From: JAWLHJ01 sp039587535
GTDB taxonomy: Bacteria; Gemmatimonadota; Gemmatimonadetes; Longimicrobiales; Gaopeijiaceae
NCBI GenBank assembly: GCA_039587535.1
Contig: JBDHIF010000001.1
Location: 124,001-188,000, forward strand
Length of the DNA: 64,000 bases
Direction: 5' to 3'
The notes under the pieces are model-generated. The model was given only the letters and a program-made list of their open reading frames with translations. It was not told the origin of the DNA and made no database searches. Each line of letters starts with the position of its first letter. The first letter of the stretch is position 1. This document shows positions 17,103 to 29,614 of this stretch, one piece after another. A program made the position numbers and the translations under genes.

Positions 17103-18304
17103 TCCTCGAGCAAGAGGAAGATCTCCTCCTGCGCCTTCGAAGGCGTTACTTCCAGACCGCCCTCTCCCCAATAGACGTTGATCTCGCTCCGTACCCCGAC
17201 TTGGCCCGGAACGTAGACACCGGGCTCGACGCTGAAGCCGACGCCGGGGAGGAGTCGTCGGTCGTCCCGGGTCTCGAGATTGTCCAGGTTGGGACCGCTT
17301 CCATGAAGCGCCGTATCGATGGAGTGGCCCGTGCGATGGACGAAGAAGTCGCCGAAGCCGCGGTCTTCGATGACACCGCGCGCCACATCGTCCACCTCGT
17401 ACCCACGCACGTCCCGCCTCGCTGCGTGCATCTCTTGCAGGAAGGCGACTGCAGCGTCACGAGCGTCGCGAACCGCCAGCCAGACCTCCTGAGCCTCATG
17501 AGGCACAGTCGAGCCCAGGTACCCCATCCACGTCTGATCGGCAGGCACCGAGTCGTGAAGTCCGCCCCACAGGTCGATCAGAAGTAGATCCCCCCTTCGG
17601 ATGGTCGACCCTTCGCCGTCTGGTGCGTAATGGGGATCCGCGGCACCCGCGCCCACCGCGACGATGCAGTCGGTCTCATGGACCAATCCGGCATCCCGGA
17701 GCGCGGCCCGGATCCAGCTCGAGAGCGCGCCCTCCGAAGTGGGCTTACCCGAACGGACGGCAGCGGCGGCGCGTGCGAATGCACCCTCGGCCACGCTGGC
17801 CACGATTTCAGCTGCGCGCCGGTGATCCTCCAGCTGCGCCTCGGACCACACGCTGTGGAAACGAGAGACGAGGTCGCCCGAACTGACGATTGCGAGCCCG
17901 GATTCCAGGAGCGAGGCGACCAGACCTCCGGGCACGAGGTCGAGAGTGGGAACGGCCCCACCCGGCGATACCTCCATGGCGACCCGGCCCCTGTCGCCGA
18001 TGAGCCGCTTCAACTCCGTGTCCAACTCCCTCCATCCAGCATAGCTTCGGCGCTCGTACGGCCAGGATCTCCACGCCGAGGCCTCGATCGCGTGAGTCAG
18101 CGCCACGGGATTACCGGAATCAGGGATCAACACGAAGCCCCTGCGGGTGGTCTTTCCCAGACCCAACATCCGGGTCGCGATCGGATTCAGTCCGTGGAAC
18201 TCATAAAGGAGCCAAGCGTCCACGCCCTCGGCCCGGAGGAAGTCCTGGACGCCGCGGACCAGGGCCTCGTCCAGGAGGGGAGCCATCGGCCGCGCCTCAG
18301 GCAT
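17099..18304 (-). CDS. M24-family metallopeptidase (Xaa-Pro aminopeptidase type)
   Basis: This encodes 401 residues from ATG 18304, which overlaps the methyltransferase stop by 8 bases. The C-terminal pita-bread domain has the metal ligands in order: Asp in 'LLIDLWGGLHDSVPADQT', His in 'HRTGHSID' (family usually HGTGHGIG), Glu in 'FSVEPGVYV' and Glu in 'GVRSEINVYW'. The N-terminal half is the creatinase-like domain ('AWLLYEFHGLNPIATRML'). The substitutions around the His (R for G, D for G) are unusual and may alter the substrate pocket. Predicted cytoplasmic di-metal peptidase cutting X-Pro dipeptides or related amides. Confidence 0.88.
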   Translation of the reverse strand: MPEARPMAPLLDEALVRGVQDFLRAEGVDAWLLYEFHGLNPIATRMLGLGKTTRRGFVLIPDSGNPVALTHAIEASAWRSWPYERRSYAGWRELDTELKRLIGDRGRVAMEVSPGGAVPTLDLVPGGLVASLLESGLAIVSSGDLVSRFHSVWSEAQLEDHRRAAEIVASVAEGAFARAAAAVRSGKPTSEGALSSWIRAALRDAGLVHETDCIVAVGAGAADPHYAPDGEGSTIRRGDLLLIDLWGGLHDSVPADQTWMGYLGSTVPHEAQEVWLAVRDARDAAVAFLQEMHAARRDVRGYEVDDVARGVIEDRGFGDFFVHRTGHSIDTALHGSGPNLDNLETRDDRRLLPGVGFSVEPGVYVPGQVGVRSEINVYWGEGGLEVTPSKAQEEIFLLLED

Positions 18305-19265
18305 GGCTCCCTTCGTCCTCTTCGGTACCGAATAGCGGTAGCCCCTGGATTTCTCGGGCCGTCGCCGGAGCGGATTCCGACACCTCGGCATCGACCTGCG
18401 CTCCATCACCCTCCCCCGTATCGCTCACGCCTGCCGGTGGCTCGACGGCCTTCCGCCCCCGCACCAAGTCGAGGCCGAGGATCCGCTCCCGGGTGAGCAG
18501 CCTATGCACCGCCCGCTCTCGCGCCATCGCGGTCCAGACACCCCGCCACCCCCAGTGCCGCCACGCGCGTCGCATGATCCCAATCTTCTCGCCTGCGGAG
18601 AAGAGCTCTGCGAAATCCGGGAACGGCTTGGCCACAGACGCCCGGAATGACGTCCGGGCGTCGGACCAGTCCTCGGTGTGGAGATCCTCGATACCGGCAT
18701 CCCTGAGAAGCTGCTTCCACTGCACGACCATCCTTGGTCTAGCCCCGAGGTGGGCCGCCAGCACCTGCTGACGCCCGGCGTCCACGGGCGCCTTCCAGAC
18801 CAGCTGCACCAGGACCACGAAGCCGCCGGGTTTGGTCACCCTCGTCAACTCCCTTACGCAAGCCGCCGGATCGCACCGGCTCGCCATCCCTATCTCGCCC
18901 ACGGTAACGTCGAAGATCCCGTCCCTGTATGGCAGACCGTCTGCGAGACCCGTTTGGAACTGGAGTCGGTCCGCGATGCCGAGCGCTCGCGTTCGGCGCT
19001 CGGCAAGATCGATGAGCGCCGGGTCGGCATCCAACCCCGAGCCTTGGACTCCGAACTCCCTTACGAAGTATTCGAGCGACACACCCTTCCCGCAGGCGAC
19101 GTCCAAGACCTCGTGGTCGTCGGACATTCCGGTGAGAAGCGCAATCTGCCGATAAAGCTCGACGCCGCCCGGCGGAAAGAGTCTCCGCGGGCTAAGACGG
19201 ATGAGATCCAGCATGGACGGCGGCGAGGCGCTCGTCGGTACCGATCCCGTTTCGTTGGCAGGCAT
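18297..19265 (-). CDS. Class I SAM-dependent methyltransferase
   Basis: The 322-residue protein has motif I 'VLDVACGKG', an acidic residue closing strand 2 ('GSGLDADPALIDLAERR'), 'GIFDVTVGEIGM' and 'VTKPGGFVVLVQL', the usual Rossmann methyltransferase order. This part (about residues 50-180) resembles UbiE/arsenite-type small-molecule methyltransferases. The C-terminal 100 residues hold a basic helix region, then a Pro/Glu-rich tail, probably disordered. Substrate unknown. It sits between a CcmH-like lipoprotein and an M24 peptidase in the carB operon; the 8-base overlap with the peptidase indicates coupled translation. Confidence 0.85.
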   Translation of the reverse strand: MPANETGSVPTSASPPSMLDLIRLSPRRLFPPGGVELYRQIALLTGMSDDHEVLDVACGKGVSLEYFVREFGVQGSGLDADPALIDLAERRTRALGIADRLQFQTGLADGLPYRDGIFDVTVGEIGMASRCDPAACVRELTRVTKPGGFVVLVQLVWKAPVDAGRQQVLAAHLGARPRMVVQWKQLLRDAGIEDLHTEDWSDARTSFRASVAKPFPDFAELFSAGEKIGIMRRAWRHWGWRGVWTAMARERAVHRLLTRERILGLDLVRGRKAVEPPAGVSDTGEGDGAQVDAEVSESAPATAREIQGLPLFGTEEDEGSHA

Positions 19266-19311
19266 GGGTCAGAAAGGTAGGGAGCCGGGCCCCTCGGGCA
19301 ACGACCCACCC

Positions 19312-19842
19312 CTACCAGTCCGGGTACTCGGACGCCTCCAGGTCGTCCATGGCTCGGCGGAGACGCTCCTCGGCTTCCTCCCCCACCGGCTTCGGCGGCA
19401 GACGATCGAGCGCCTCCTTCCGCCTCCGTCGGAGGACGACCGCCACGGCCGCCAGCCCGACCAAGAGCGCCCCAAACGGCATGAGCCAGGCCCACCACCC
19501 CCACCCTTCTCTTCGAGGGAGCGCCCGCCACTCCTCTCCATACTGTGCGATAACCCGAGCCACGATGGAGTCGGACTCGATTCCAGAGCGGGCGAGGGCA
19601 TCGATCGAATCCCGGAGCGCCGCCGCGTCCGGCGAGGGACACACCTCGAGCATCAGCCCCGGGCAGTAAGGTGAGCGGAGCTCCGAAATGGCCTGGCGCG
19701 CCTCCGGGTGAACGGATACAGAGGGCACTTCCTGGGTCGCCACCCCGCCCCCTGTGGCGCGCACCGTCGACTCGCAGGCGGAGGCGAGGACGAAGACAGC
19801 CACCAGGAACACGGTCCTCCGACCGCGGTCCCAGCCGCTCAC
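19312..19842 (-). CDS. Degenerate CcmH-like lipoprotein
   Basis: This encodes 176 residues from a GTG forming a GTGA overlap with the HDAC-like stop. A signal with lipobox ('VFVLASACES') precedes a domain like CcmH/CycL: 'ISELRSPYCPG' where the family has L-R-C-x-x-C, a helical hairpin ('LRDSIDALARSG', 'SIVARVIAQYGEEWRALP'), then a transmembrane helix ('WWAWLMPFGALLVGLAAVAVV') and basic tail. The first redox Cys is Ser. A second Cys occurs seven residues after the remaining one. CcmH normally reduces apocytochrome c; that reaction needs both cysteines of the motif. No other cytochrome maturation gene is in the window. Confidence 0.7.
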   Translation of the reverse strand: MSGWDRGRRTVFLVAVFVLASACESTVRATGGGVATQEVPSVSVHPEARQAISELRSPYCPGLMLEVCPSPDAAALRDSIDALARSGIESDSIVARVIAQYGEEWRALPRREGWGWWAWLMPFGALLVGLAAVAVVLRRRRKEALDRLPPKPVGEEAEERLRRAMDDLEASEYPDW

Positions 19843-20861
19843 GGCGTATCCAGGTCGGCCAGCGCCCGGATCACGGCGACGGCGCCGTCGCCGAGACGCT
19901 TCGGTGCATAACCGCCCTCCAACAGAGCCACGACGCGTCCTTCGCAAGACGCGGCCCCCACCTCGACGATCCGCCGGGTCATACCATGCAGGTCGGCGGG
20001 CTCCAGAAGCATCCCACCCAACGGATCGCCTGCGAGCACATCGAAGCCTGCCGACACGAGTACGAAGTCGGGATCGAACCGGGACGTGATGCGTGCCAGC
20101 GCGTCGTCGAAGGCGGCCAGGTATTCCGCTCTCGGAGTCCCAGCCGGCAGGGGCACATTGAGCGTGGCTCCCTCTCCTGGGCCCTCACCGGTCTCGGTCG
20201 CCGCTCCCGTGCCCGGGTAGTGTGGGGCCTGATGAAGCGAAAGGTAGAATACGTCGGGATCGCGATAGAAGATGTCCTGCGTACCGTTGCCGTGGTGCAC
20301 GTCCCAGTCCACGATGAGCACGCGGTGGGCATGCCCCTCAGCCTGAAGCCACCGGGCTACGACGGCCACGTTGTTGAAGAGACAGAATCCCATGGCCCGG
20401 GACGCCGTGGCATGATGGCCCGGCGGCCGAGTCGCCACGAAGGCCGAGCGCATGCGCCCGGCGGCCACGCGTCGAGCGGCCTCGATGGCAGCGCCGGCGC
20501 TTCCCAGGGCAGCCTCCCAGCTCGCCCCTGACACCTTCGTGTCAGCGTCCAGCGAGATTACGGTCCCCCCTTCCTCAGCCAGGCTACATGCCCGACGGAC
20601 CTGCTCGACATGGTCCGTATCGTGCACGCGTAGGAGGTCCGACTCCAGCGCCGCCCCCGGCTCGAATTGGGACACGTGCCCATGCAGTGTGAGCATGTCC
20701 CGGCCCACTGTGGAAGCCAGTGCCCTGAGTCGGCCCTGATGCTCCGGATGGCTCCAGCCCGTGTCGTGGAGCGGCGAAGCGGGATGGAGGAAGAACCCGG
20801 TCGTCACGAACGGCTCAGCCGTCACGTGGGGGTCTCCGCCCGGCTTCGAGACTTCCCCCAT
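19839..20861 (-). CDS. Histone deacetylase-superfamily amidohydrolase
   Basis: This 340-residue zinc deacylase of the HDAC/acetoin-utilisation/acetylpolyamine family carries the signatures 'ATRPPGHHA' (active-site His pair), 'GFCLFNNVAV', 'IVDWDVHHGNGTQDIFY' (Asp/His zinc ligands), 'SLHQAPHYPGTG', 'VSAGFDVLAGDPLGG' (third ligand Asp) and 'LLEGGYAP'. All catalytic residues are present. It likely removes acetyl groups from polyamines, small molecules or lysines in the cytoplasm. It starts 7 bases after carB and overlaps the CcmH-like gene. Confidence 0.92.
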   Translation of the reverse strand: MGEVSKPGGDPHVTAEPFVTTGFFLHPASPLHDTGWSHPEHQGRLRALASTVGRDMLTLHGHVSQFEPGAALESDLLRVHDTDHVEQVRRACSLAEEGGTVISLDADTKVSGASWEAALGSAGAAIEAARRVAAGRMRSAFVATRPPGHHATASRAMGFCLFNNVAVVARWLQAEGHAHRVLIVDWDVHHGNGTQDIFYRDPDVFYLSLHQAPHYPGTGAATETGEGPGEGATLNVPLPAGTPRAEYLAAFDDALARITSRFDPDFVLVSAGFDVLAGDPLGGMLLEPADLHGMTRRIVEVGAASCEGRVVALLEGGYAPKRLGDGAVAVIRALADLDTP

Positions 20862-20868
20862 CGCGGAT

Positions 20869-24114
<3,246 letters not shown>

Positions 24115-24159
24115 GTGGAGCGCTCGGGTGTGCCGGGCCGCGCCGGGCGGGGGCGTGCG

Positions 24160-24276
24160 CTATTCGCCAACGGTCTCGCCGGACTCCTTACGAATCGCGG
24201 TGACCAGGACGAGGGCGAAGCCGCCCCATACGGAACACGTGATCGCGATCATGGTGATCCACGTGGCTCCGGTCAT
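24160..24276 (-). CDS. MetS-like small membrane protein (38 residues)
   Basis: From ATG 24276 the product is 38 residues: a single helix with 'WITMIAITCSVWGGFALVL' and a short charged tail. The short length, the N-terminal 'MTGATW' and the Trp-Gly-Gly in the middle of the helix match the MetS/MaAIMS family, small subunits of NSS-type methionine/alanine importers. The partner transporter (MetP) is not adjacent; carB follows 45 bases downstream and an unrelated lipoprotein lies upstream. Because of the size, the call rests on the helix pattern only. The in-frame upstream start at 24348 would add a non-membrane extension. Confidence 0.55.
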   Translation of the reverse strand: MTGATWITMIAITCSVWGGFALVLVTAIRKESGETVGE

Positions 24277-24340
24277 GGGCTGCTCCTCGCCGTGCGGGCG
24301 GCCTGGAGTGGTAGGCTGGGATGTCCGGGTGCCCACCCGA

Positions 24341-24450
24341 CCTCTCATCGCAAGAGAGGCCGCGGGGAAACCCGCGTAAGGTGGCGCAAGGGCCGGATGC
24401 CGGCAAGCGTCGAGGGCCAGGCTCCCTGTACCTGCGGAAAGGCGTCGACG
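24341..24450. other. Structured intergenic segment, several hairpins
   Basis: Between the lipoprotein gene and the MetS-like gene are closely spaced inverted repeats. CCTCTC/GAGAGG (24341-24359, 7-base loop), CGCGGG/CCCGCG closing a GAAA tetraloop on the plus strand (24361-24376), GCCGG/CCGGC (24392-24404), and CGTCGA/TCGACG enclosing 24408-24450. There is no T tract, so it is not a plain terminator. I could not match it to SAM, cobalamin, c-di-AMP or other known riboswitch cores on either strand. It could be a leader RNA for the MetS-like/carB transcript or an attenuated mRNA end. Confidence 0.4.
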
Positions 24451-24468
24451 GGCGTGGTGGCTCGTCGC

Positions 24469-25158
24469 CTAACCTCCCGATAGGATCCGCTGTCTCACCC
24501 GCACACGGAAGATCCGCCGGAAGTCCTCGAGGTCCACTCGATTGAGCACGGCGTTCGTCAAGCGGAGCCAGAGTCGACTCTGCAGGTCGACGGCGATCAC
24601 GGTCGGGCTGTTCTCCCAGACATCGAATCCGGTGTACGTGACCGTGCTGAAGCCCTCGCCGGCCAGCTCCACGGACACCGTCCCTTCGACCGGCTCGCCG
24701 TCGATGACCAGTCCGCTCTCGATGTTGGCCTCGATGCGACCGAAGAACGTGCGCACCGCATCGTAACGACCGGTCGGAACTGCGCGCCGGGCGACCTCTA
24801 CCGCCTGCGGGTCGTTCAAGGGCAACGTCACCTCCTGAACACCGTCGGTCAGCTCCACGAAATCGCCGACGCCCCGCCGTGCGAAGCTGCGAAGGCGCAG
24901 GGTGAGCGTGCCTACGATGGAGTCGGTGTGCGAGCTCTTGGCTGGCGCGCCAAGCTGTGAATACAGTGCCGAGGCAGCGGTCTCCTGAATGTCCGCGACT
25001 TCGTCGGACGATACCAGCACCTCCACGTCTCCGAAGCCGCCCGACGTCACGTTGCCACATCCGGACAGGAGCAGCCCGAGGACCACCGGAAACAGTCGAG
25101 AGCCGCGGCGTTTGACACCTAGGGCGCGGAACGGATCGATGTTCTTCATATCGTTCAT
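24469..25158 (-). CDS. Lipoprotein, unknown function
   Basis: This 229-residue protein has an N-terminal basic region, a hydrophobic stretch and lipobox ('VVLGLLLSGCGN', Cys about residue 34). The mature part is beta-rich with long strands ('DVEVLVSSDEV', 'VGTLTLRLRSFA', 'VSVELAGEGFSTVTYTGFDV'), reminiscent of DUF4382-type lipoproteins. It ends with a basic helix ('RRIFRVRVRQRIL'). Its ATG overlaps the TPR gene stop as ATGA, so it is the second gene of the sigma-54-linked minus-strand operon. Family assignment is tentative. Confidence 0.75.
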   Translation of the reverse strand: MNDMKNIDPFRALGVKRRGSRLFPVVLGLLLSGCGNVTSGGFGDVEVLVSSDEVADIQETAASALYSQLGAPAKSSHTDSIVGTLTLRLRSFARRGVGDFVELTDGVQEVTLPLNDPQAVEVARRAVPTGRYDAVRTFFGRIEANIESGLVIDGEPVEGTVSVELAGEGFSTVTYTGFDVWENSPTVIAVDLQSRLWLRLTNAVLNRVDLEDFRRIFRVRVRQRILSGG

Positions 25159-26477
25159 GATGCGCCTCCTGGGCGCGTATGATCAGGGTCGTCGGGCCAT
25201 CCCGACGTCCCTTGCGGATGTTCGCTCAGTAGCTCGTCTGCCTGGGTTCGGGCCTGCGACGCCAGGTCGTGCTCTCCCTGCGCCTCCCGTAGGTCCGCCC
25301 AGGTCCGCAGCGTGAGGGCTTCCTGGAAGGGAGGAAGGCCTGCCCCCCGTGCGATCTCCAGAGCCCTCTCCACCAGAACGAAGGCCTCGCCCTCCCCTCG
25401 CTCTGCCACGACACGCGCAAGAACCCGATAGACTCCCGGGAGGCGGCCGAGGTACCTGCCACGGATGGCTTCCTCCTCTGCCTCCCTGGCGACGATCCCG
25501 GCCTCCAGCGTGCGGCCGCGGAGGAGTAGGGCCTCGGCCAGGTTCGTGCGCACGGCGACACGGATCTCGTCCGGTCCTTCGGCACCGATCGCCACCAAGG
25601 CCCGCCGAAAGCTCGCCTCCGCTGCCGCCATGTCTCCTCGCGCCAGATGAAGCTGCCCTCGCCCGTTGCCGATCTCGACGGTGGACGAGGGATCCTCGAG
25701 GCCCTGGCTGGTCTCCTCCGCCATCGTATACCACGCGTCCGCGCCATCCAGGTCACCGCGCTCGCGATGCGTGATTCCCAGATTCTGGCAGAGTCGCCAC
25801 CGCAGGCCCCGCTCGACGAGCTCACTCAGGCCGTGGTTCGCGTCCGCCAGCACGTCCATCGCCCGCTCGTACCAGATCTCGGCGTCTCGCCACCGTCCAA
25901 GATCCACGGATACGTTACCGCGGCCCGTGGCCGCCACGACCGCATCCTCCCAGAGATCTGCGTCGGAGGCCCGGGTCCATGCCTCCTCGTACGCCTCCTG
26001 AGCCCGCCGGACGTCACCTTGACTGCGCGCGCACCGAGCGGTCCGTCGCCGAGCTTCTGCGGCCCGGGGGACGCCGAAGGTCAGCGCCGCATGGAAAGCC
26101 GCCTCCGCCCAGGCCTCGGCGTCCGCCGGCGCGCCGTCCCGCTCCAGCGCGTCCGAGTGCTCGAGCAGCGCGGCCACGACGTCCGGTCCGTCCCCGGTCG
26201 CGAGCCCTTCGGATACACGGGCTACCGCGTCGACGCTTCGGCGCAGGCGGGTCCGGGATTCCTCCACCCACGCCTCGGCCGAAGACCGAAACGCGGGAAG
26301 GTCGACGATTCTTCCACCCGTCGTTCCGAGCTCGCCCGACGCCGTCCAGCGCCGCCCTTCGTCGACCCGGGACGAGGCGAGCAACCTTGCGGCCAAGGGC
26401 CTCAGGGCGTCCGTGCGTGGCAGCACGTCGAGGAGACGTTCCAGCCGTAGCAGTCCGGGGGGTGTGGAAGCACTCAT
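25155..26477 (-). CDS. TPR-repeat protein in the sigma-54 locus
   Basis: This encodes 440 residues from ATG 26477; in-frame starts also exist at 26495 and 26600, but 26495 lies inside the -12 element of the predicted sigma-54 promoter. After an Arg/Ala-rich N-terminal region (about residues 1-100) the protein is a run of tetratricopeptide-type helix pairs, with clear units such as 'AEIWYERAMDVLADANHG', 'LCQNLGITHRERGDLDGADAWY', 'GRGQLHLARGDMAAAEASFRRAL' and 'VRTNLAEALLLRGRTLEAG'. No signal peptide and no catalytic domain. It is probably a cytoplasmic scaffold, coupled by ATGA to a lipoprotein gene. Confidence 0.85.
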   Translation of the reverse strand: MSASTPPGLLRLERLLDVLPRTDALRPLAARLLASSRVDEGRRWTASGELGTTGGRIVDLPAFRSSAEAWVEESRTRLRRSVDAVARVSEGLATGDGPDVVAALLEHSDALERDGAPADAEAWAEAAFHAALTFGVPRAAEARRRTARCARSQGDVRRAQEAYEEAWTRASDADLWEDAVVAATGRGNVSVDLGRWRDAEIWYERAMDVLADANHGLSELVERGLRWRLCQNLGITHRERGDLDGADAWYTMAEETSQGLEDPSSTVEIGNGRGQLHLARGDMAAAEASFRRALVAIGAEGPDEIRVAVRTNLAEALLLRGRTLEAGIVAREAEEEAIRGRYLGRLPGVYRVLARVVAERGEGEAFVLVERALEIARGAGLPPFQEALTLRTWADLREAQGEHDLASQARTQADELLSEHPQGTSGWPDDPDHTRPGGAS

Positions 26478-26490
26478 GCCGGTACTCCAT

Positions 26491-26507
26491 CGCATGCCTC
26501 GTGCCAA
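26491..26507 (-). promoter_or_regulatory. Predicted sigma-54 (-24/-12) promoter for the TPR-lipoprotein operon
   Basis: On the minus strand the sequence reads TTGGCACG-AGGC-ATGCG. The -24 half matches the RpoN consensus YTGGCACG fully and the -12 half keeps the invariant GC, with exactly 10 bases between the GG and GC dinucleotides. The start site would fall near 26480, only about 3 bases before ATG 26477, so the TPR gene would be read from a nearly leaderless mRNA or from a later start. The neighbouring gene encodes a GAFTGA-type sigma-54 activator. Confidence 0.65.
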
Positions 26508-26574
26508 CCGGAAGCCCGCATGGTTGTGCGATGATCGCTGGTAGGGGGAACAACGTCGTCCCAATTTATGTGCA

Positions 26575-27956
<1,382 letters not shown>

Positions 27957-27957
<1 letters not shown>

Positions 27958-28009
27958 GCACAATGATTGGGATTACAGCTGTCGCTTGCGCAATGTTTTT
28001 GTGTACAAT
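27957..28009. promoter_or_regulatory. Three TGNNCAAT boxes, candidate activator sites
   Basis: TGCACAAT (27957-27964), TGCGCAAT (27987-27994) and TGTACAAT (28002-28009) are same-strand copies spaced 30 and 15 bases apart. The second sits in the palindrome TTGCGCAA and the third in TTGTGTACAA. They lie about 110-165 bases upstream of the start predicted for the plus-strand sigma-54 promoter, the usual distance for enhancer-type activator sites. The first overlaps the activator's own start codon, which would allow autorepression. Confidence 0.45.
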
Positions 28010-28093
28010 CCCTACGGAGCCCGCAGCTCGCAGACCTGTCCGATCGGCTGCAAATGCAACGTCCACAAATACTTGCAGTGCATGTCACGGCAA

Positions 28094-28109
28094 CGGCACC
28101 GGCATTGCT
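28094..28109 (+). promoter_or_regulatory. Predicted sigma-54 (-24/-12) promoter for the helical-repeat lipoprotein
   Basis: The sequence CGGCAC-CGGCA-TTGCT matches the RpoN consensus TGGCAC-N5-TTGCW at all but the first base and has the exact GG-N10-GC spacing. Transcription should start near 28120, giving a leader of about 80 bases before ATG 28201. The divergent upstream gene is a sigma-54 activator. Confidence 0.7.
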
Positions 28110-28200
28110 CAAAGGAGGGTCGAATCGACGATCGCGACCATTTCAAGTCGGGATTCTTGAGCACACCGCCGGCCTCTTCCGGCACGAAAAGGAGACTTCG

Positions 28201-29529
28201 ATGGACAACGCACACCCGCAAGACATGGGGCCGAGCGGCCACCCGCGACTTCGCGTGGCCCCAGGGCTCCTCATTCTCGGAGCGCTCCTCGCCGCCGGCT
28301 GCGACACCTCACCTACAGAGCCTGGCACCACCCTGGATGCAGCCCAACACGCAGCTGCGGTCCAGGAGGTCTGGACCGACCTACCGTCGTCCGCAGATCT
28401 CGAGGCAGAGGCCTGGGCGGCTGTCGAATCAGGAACCATTGCCGGCGATCCGGCCTCCACCCTCCTCGACGCCGCGGAGCTCGCGACCGAGGCGGCCCTT
28501 GCCCACGATGTCGGTGTAGCGGACGACGCCGAGCGGCTGGCGGACACGGCCGACGACCTGGCGCGCCACGGTTTTCTGGCTGCCCTCGGCAGTGATATCG
28601 CGACCCGCGTGTTGGACGGCGTGATGGACGCGCGTGCCCACTTGGCCCGACGGCTCGGCCCCAACGTCGGCGGTGGTGCGGCAAGCTACCTGTCGGAGGC
28701 CGACTCGGAGCTCGACCTGGCGGCCGGAGCCCGGGCTCGGGGCGACCACGCGGCTGTCCTGTTCCACGCCGGCCGCGCCTCGGACGCCCTGCGCTGGCTG
28801 GACCCGGAGGGCAAGGCGAAAGCCGCCGTGGCCCGAGCCCATGTCCTGCTGGACTACGCCCTCCGACTGGCTGGAGACGACCCGGAGACACCCATCGCCC
28901 GGGCGCTCAACCGTGCCAGCCAGCTTTGCTCCGCTGCACGGGCCGCGCTCGGCCGTGAGCAGTGGAGGCTCGCCGTGGCAGAGGCGCGGGCGTGCGCTCG
29001 CCTATCCCGAGCCGTCATCGTTCGGTTGGCTGGGGGAATCGATGACGACACTTTGGCGAAGCGGGCCGAGGAGGCTGTCGCTCACGCAGGCGGCCTGCTC
29101 GAGCGCGCGACGGCGATGGCGGGCGACGCCCCAAGCGCGCGAGTCGCCGAACTGCTGGCCGAAGCGGAGGCCCTCCTCCAGCGCTCTGAGGCGGCGTTGG
29201 AGGAAGACCGCTTCCGGGTCGCCATCGGCCTAGCCATAGAGTCCTCTGCCCGATCGCTTCGGGTCATGCGCCTCCTCTGGGACGGAGACCTTCCGGCCGT
29301 GGAGCTCCGTGCCCGAGCGGCCGTGGAAGTAGCTCTGGCCATGGAGGCGCGCGTGGACGAGCAGATCACGGACGAGACGGCACCGGAGGTCCTCGAGGCG
29401 GACGCGAGGGCCGACGCCCTCGTGCGGGAAGCAGAGGAAGCTCTCGAGGCAGGCCAGTACCGGGAGGCATGGGTAAAGGCCCGAACCGCGGTCGGCATCT
29501 ATGCCCGAATTCTTCTCTCGTTGAGCTGA
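28201..29529 (+). CDS. Alanine-rich helical-repeat lipoprotein
   Basis: This encodes 442 residues from ATG 28201, preceded by GGAG six bases upstream. The signal has a lipobox ('ILGALLAAGCDT'). The mature protein is almost wholly helical and contains four diverged repeats of roughly 80-95 residues. Each has a helix ending in a 'leucine x3 alanine' pattern, an 'AGDxP' turn in two copies, and a helix like 'AARAALGREQWRLAVAEARA', 'SEAALEEDRFRVAIGLAIES' or 'AEEALEAGQYREAWVKARTA'. No enzymatic motif. It is the only gene downstream of the plus-strand sigma-54 promoter and is closed by a 12-bp hairpin. I recognise no named family. Confidence 0.85.
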   Translation: MDNAHPQDMGPSGHPRLRVAPGLLILGALLAAGCDTSPTEPGTTLDAAQHAAAVQEVWTDLPSSADLEAEAWAAVESGTIAGDPASTLLDAAELATEAALAHDVGVADDAERLADTADDLARHGFLAALGSDIATRVLDGVMDARAHLARRLGPNVGGGAASYLSEADSELDLAAGARARGDHAAVLFHAGRASDALRWLDPEGKAKAAVARAHVLLDYALRLAGDDPETPIARALNRASQLCSAARAALGREQWRLAVAEARACARLSRAVIVRLAGGIDDDTLAKRAEEAVAHAGGLLERATAMAGDAPSARVAELLAEAEALLQRSEAALEEDRFRVAIGLAIESSARSLRVMRLLWDGDLPAVELRARAAVEVALAMEARVDEQITDETAPEVLEADARADALVREAEEALEAGQYREAWVKARTAVGIYARILLSLS

Positions 29530-29555
29530 CCACGCTTGAACGTGGGTGGAGTCCC

Positions 29556-29588
29556 GCGGCCCGGGGCAAAGGACTCGCCCCGGGCCGC
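29556..29588. terminator. Bidirectional terminator hairpin
   Basis: A perfect 12-bp inverted repeat (GCGGCCCGGGGC / GCCCCGGGCCGC) with a 9-base loop sits between the convergent ends of the helical-repeat lipoprotein (stop 29529) and the minus-strand lipoprotein (stop 29615). The T tract is weak, but stem strength and position suit termination from both sides. Confidence 0.7.
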
Positions 29589-29614
29589 TTGCACTCGACG
29601 GCGCTCCGGCTTCC

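Noticed and set aside
24341..24450. SAM-type riboswitch for a methionine-linked transporter subunit
   Set aside because: The S-box core (GGUGGAGGGACUGGCCC and GGCAACC order) is not present on either strand; only a structured region is claimed.
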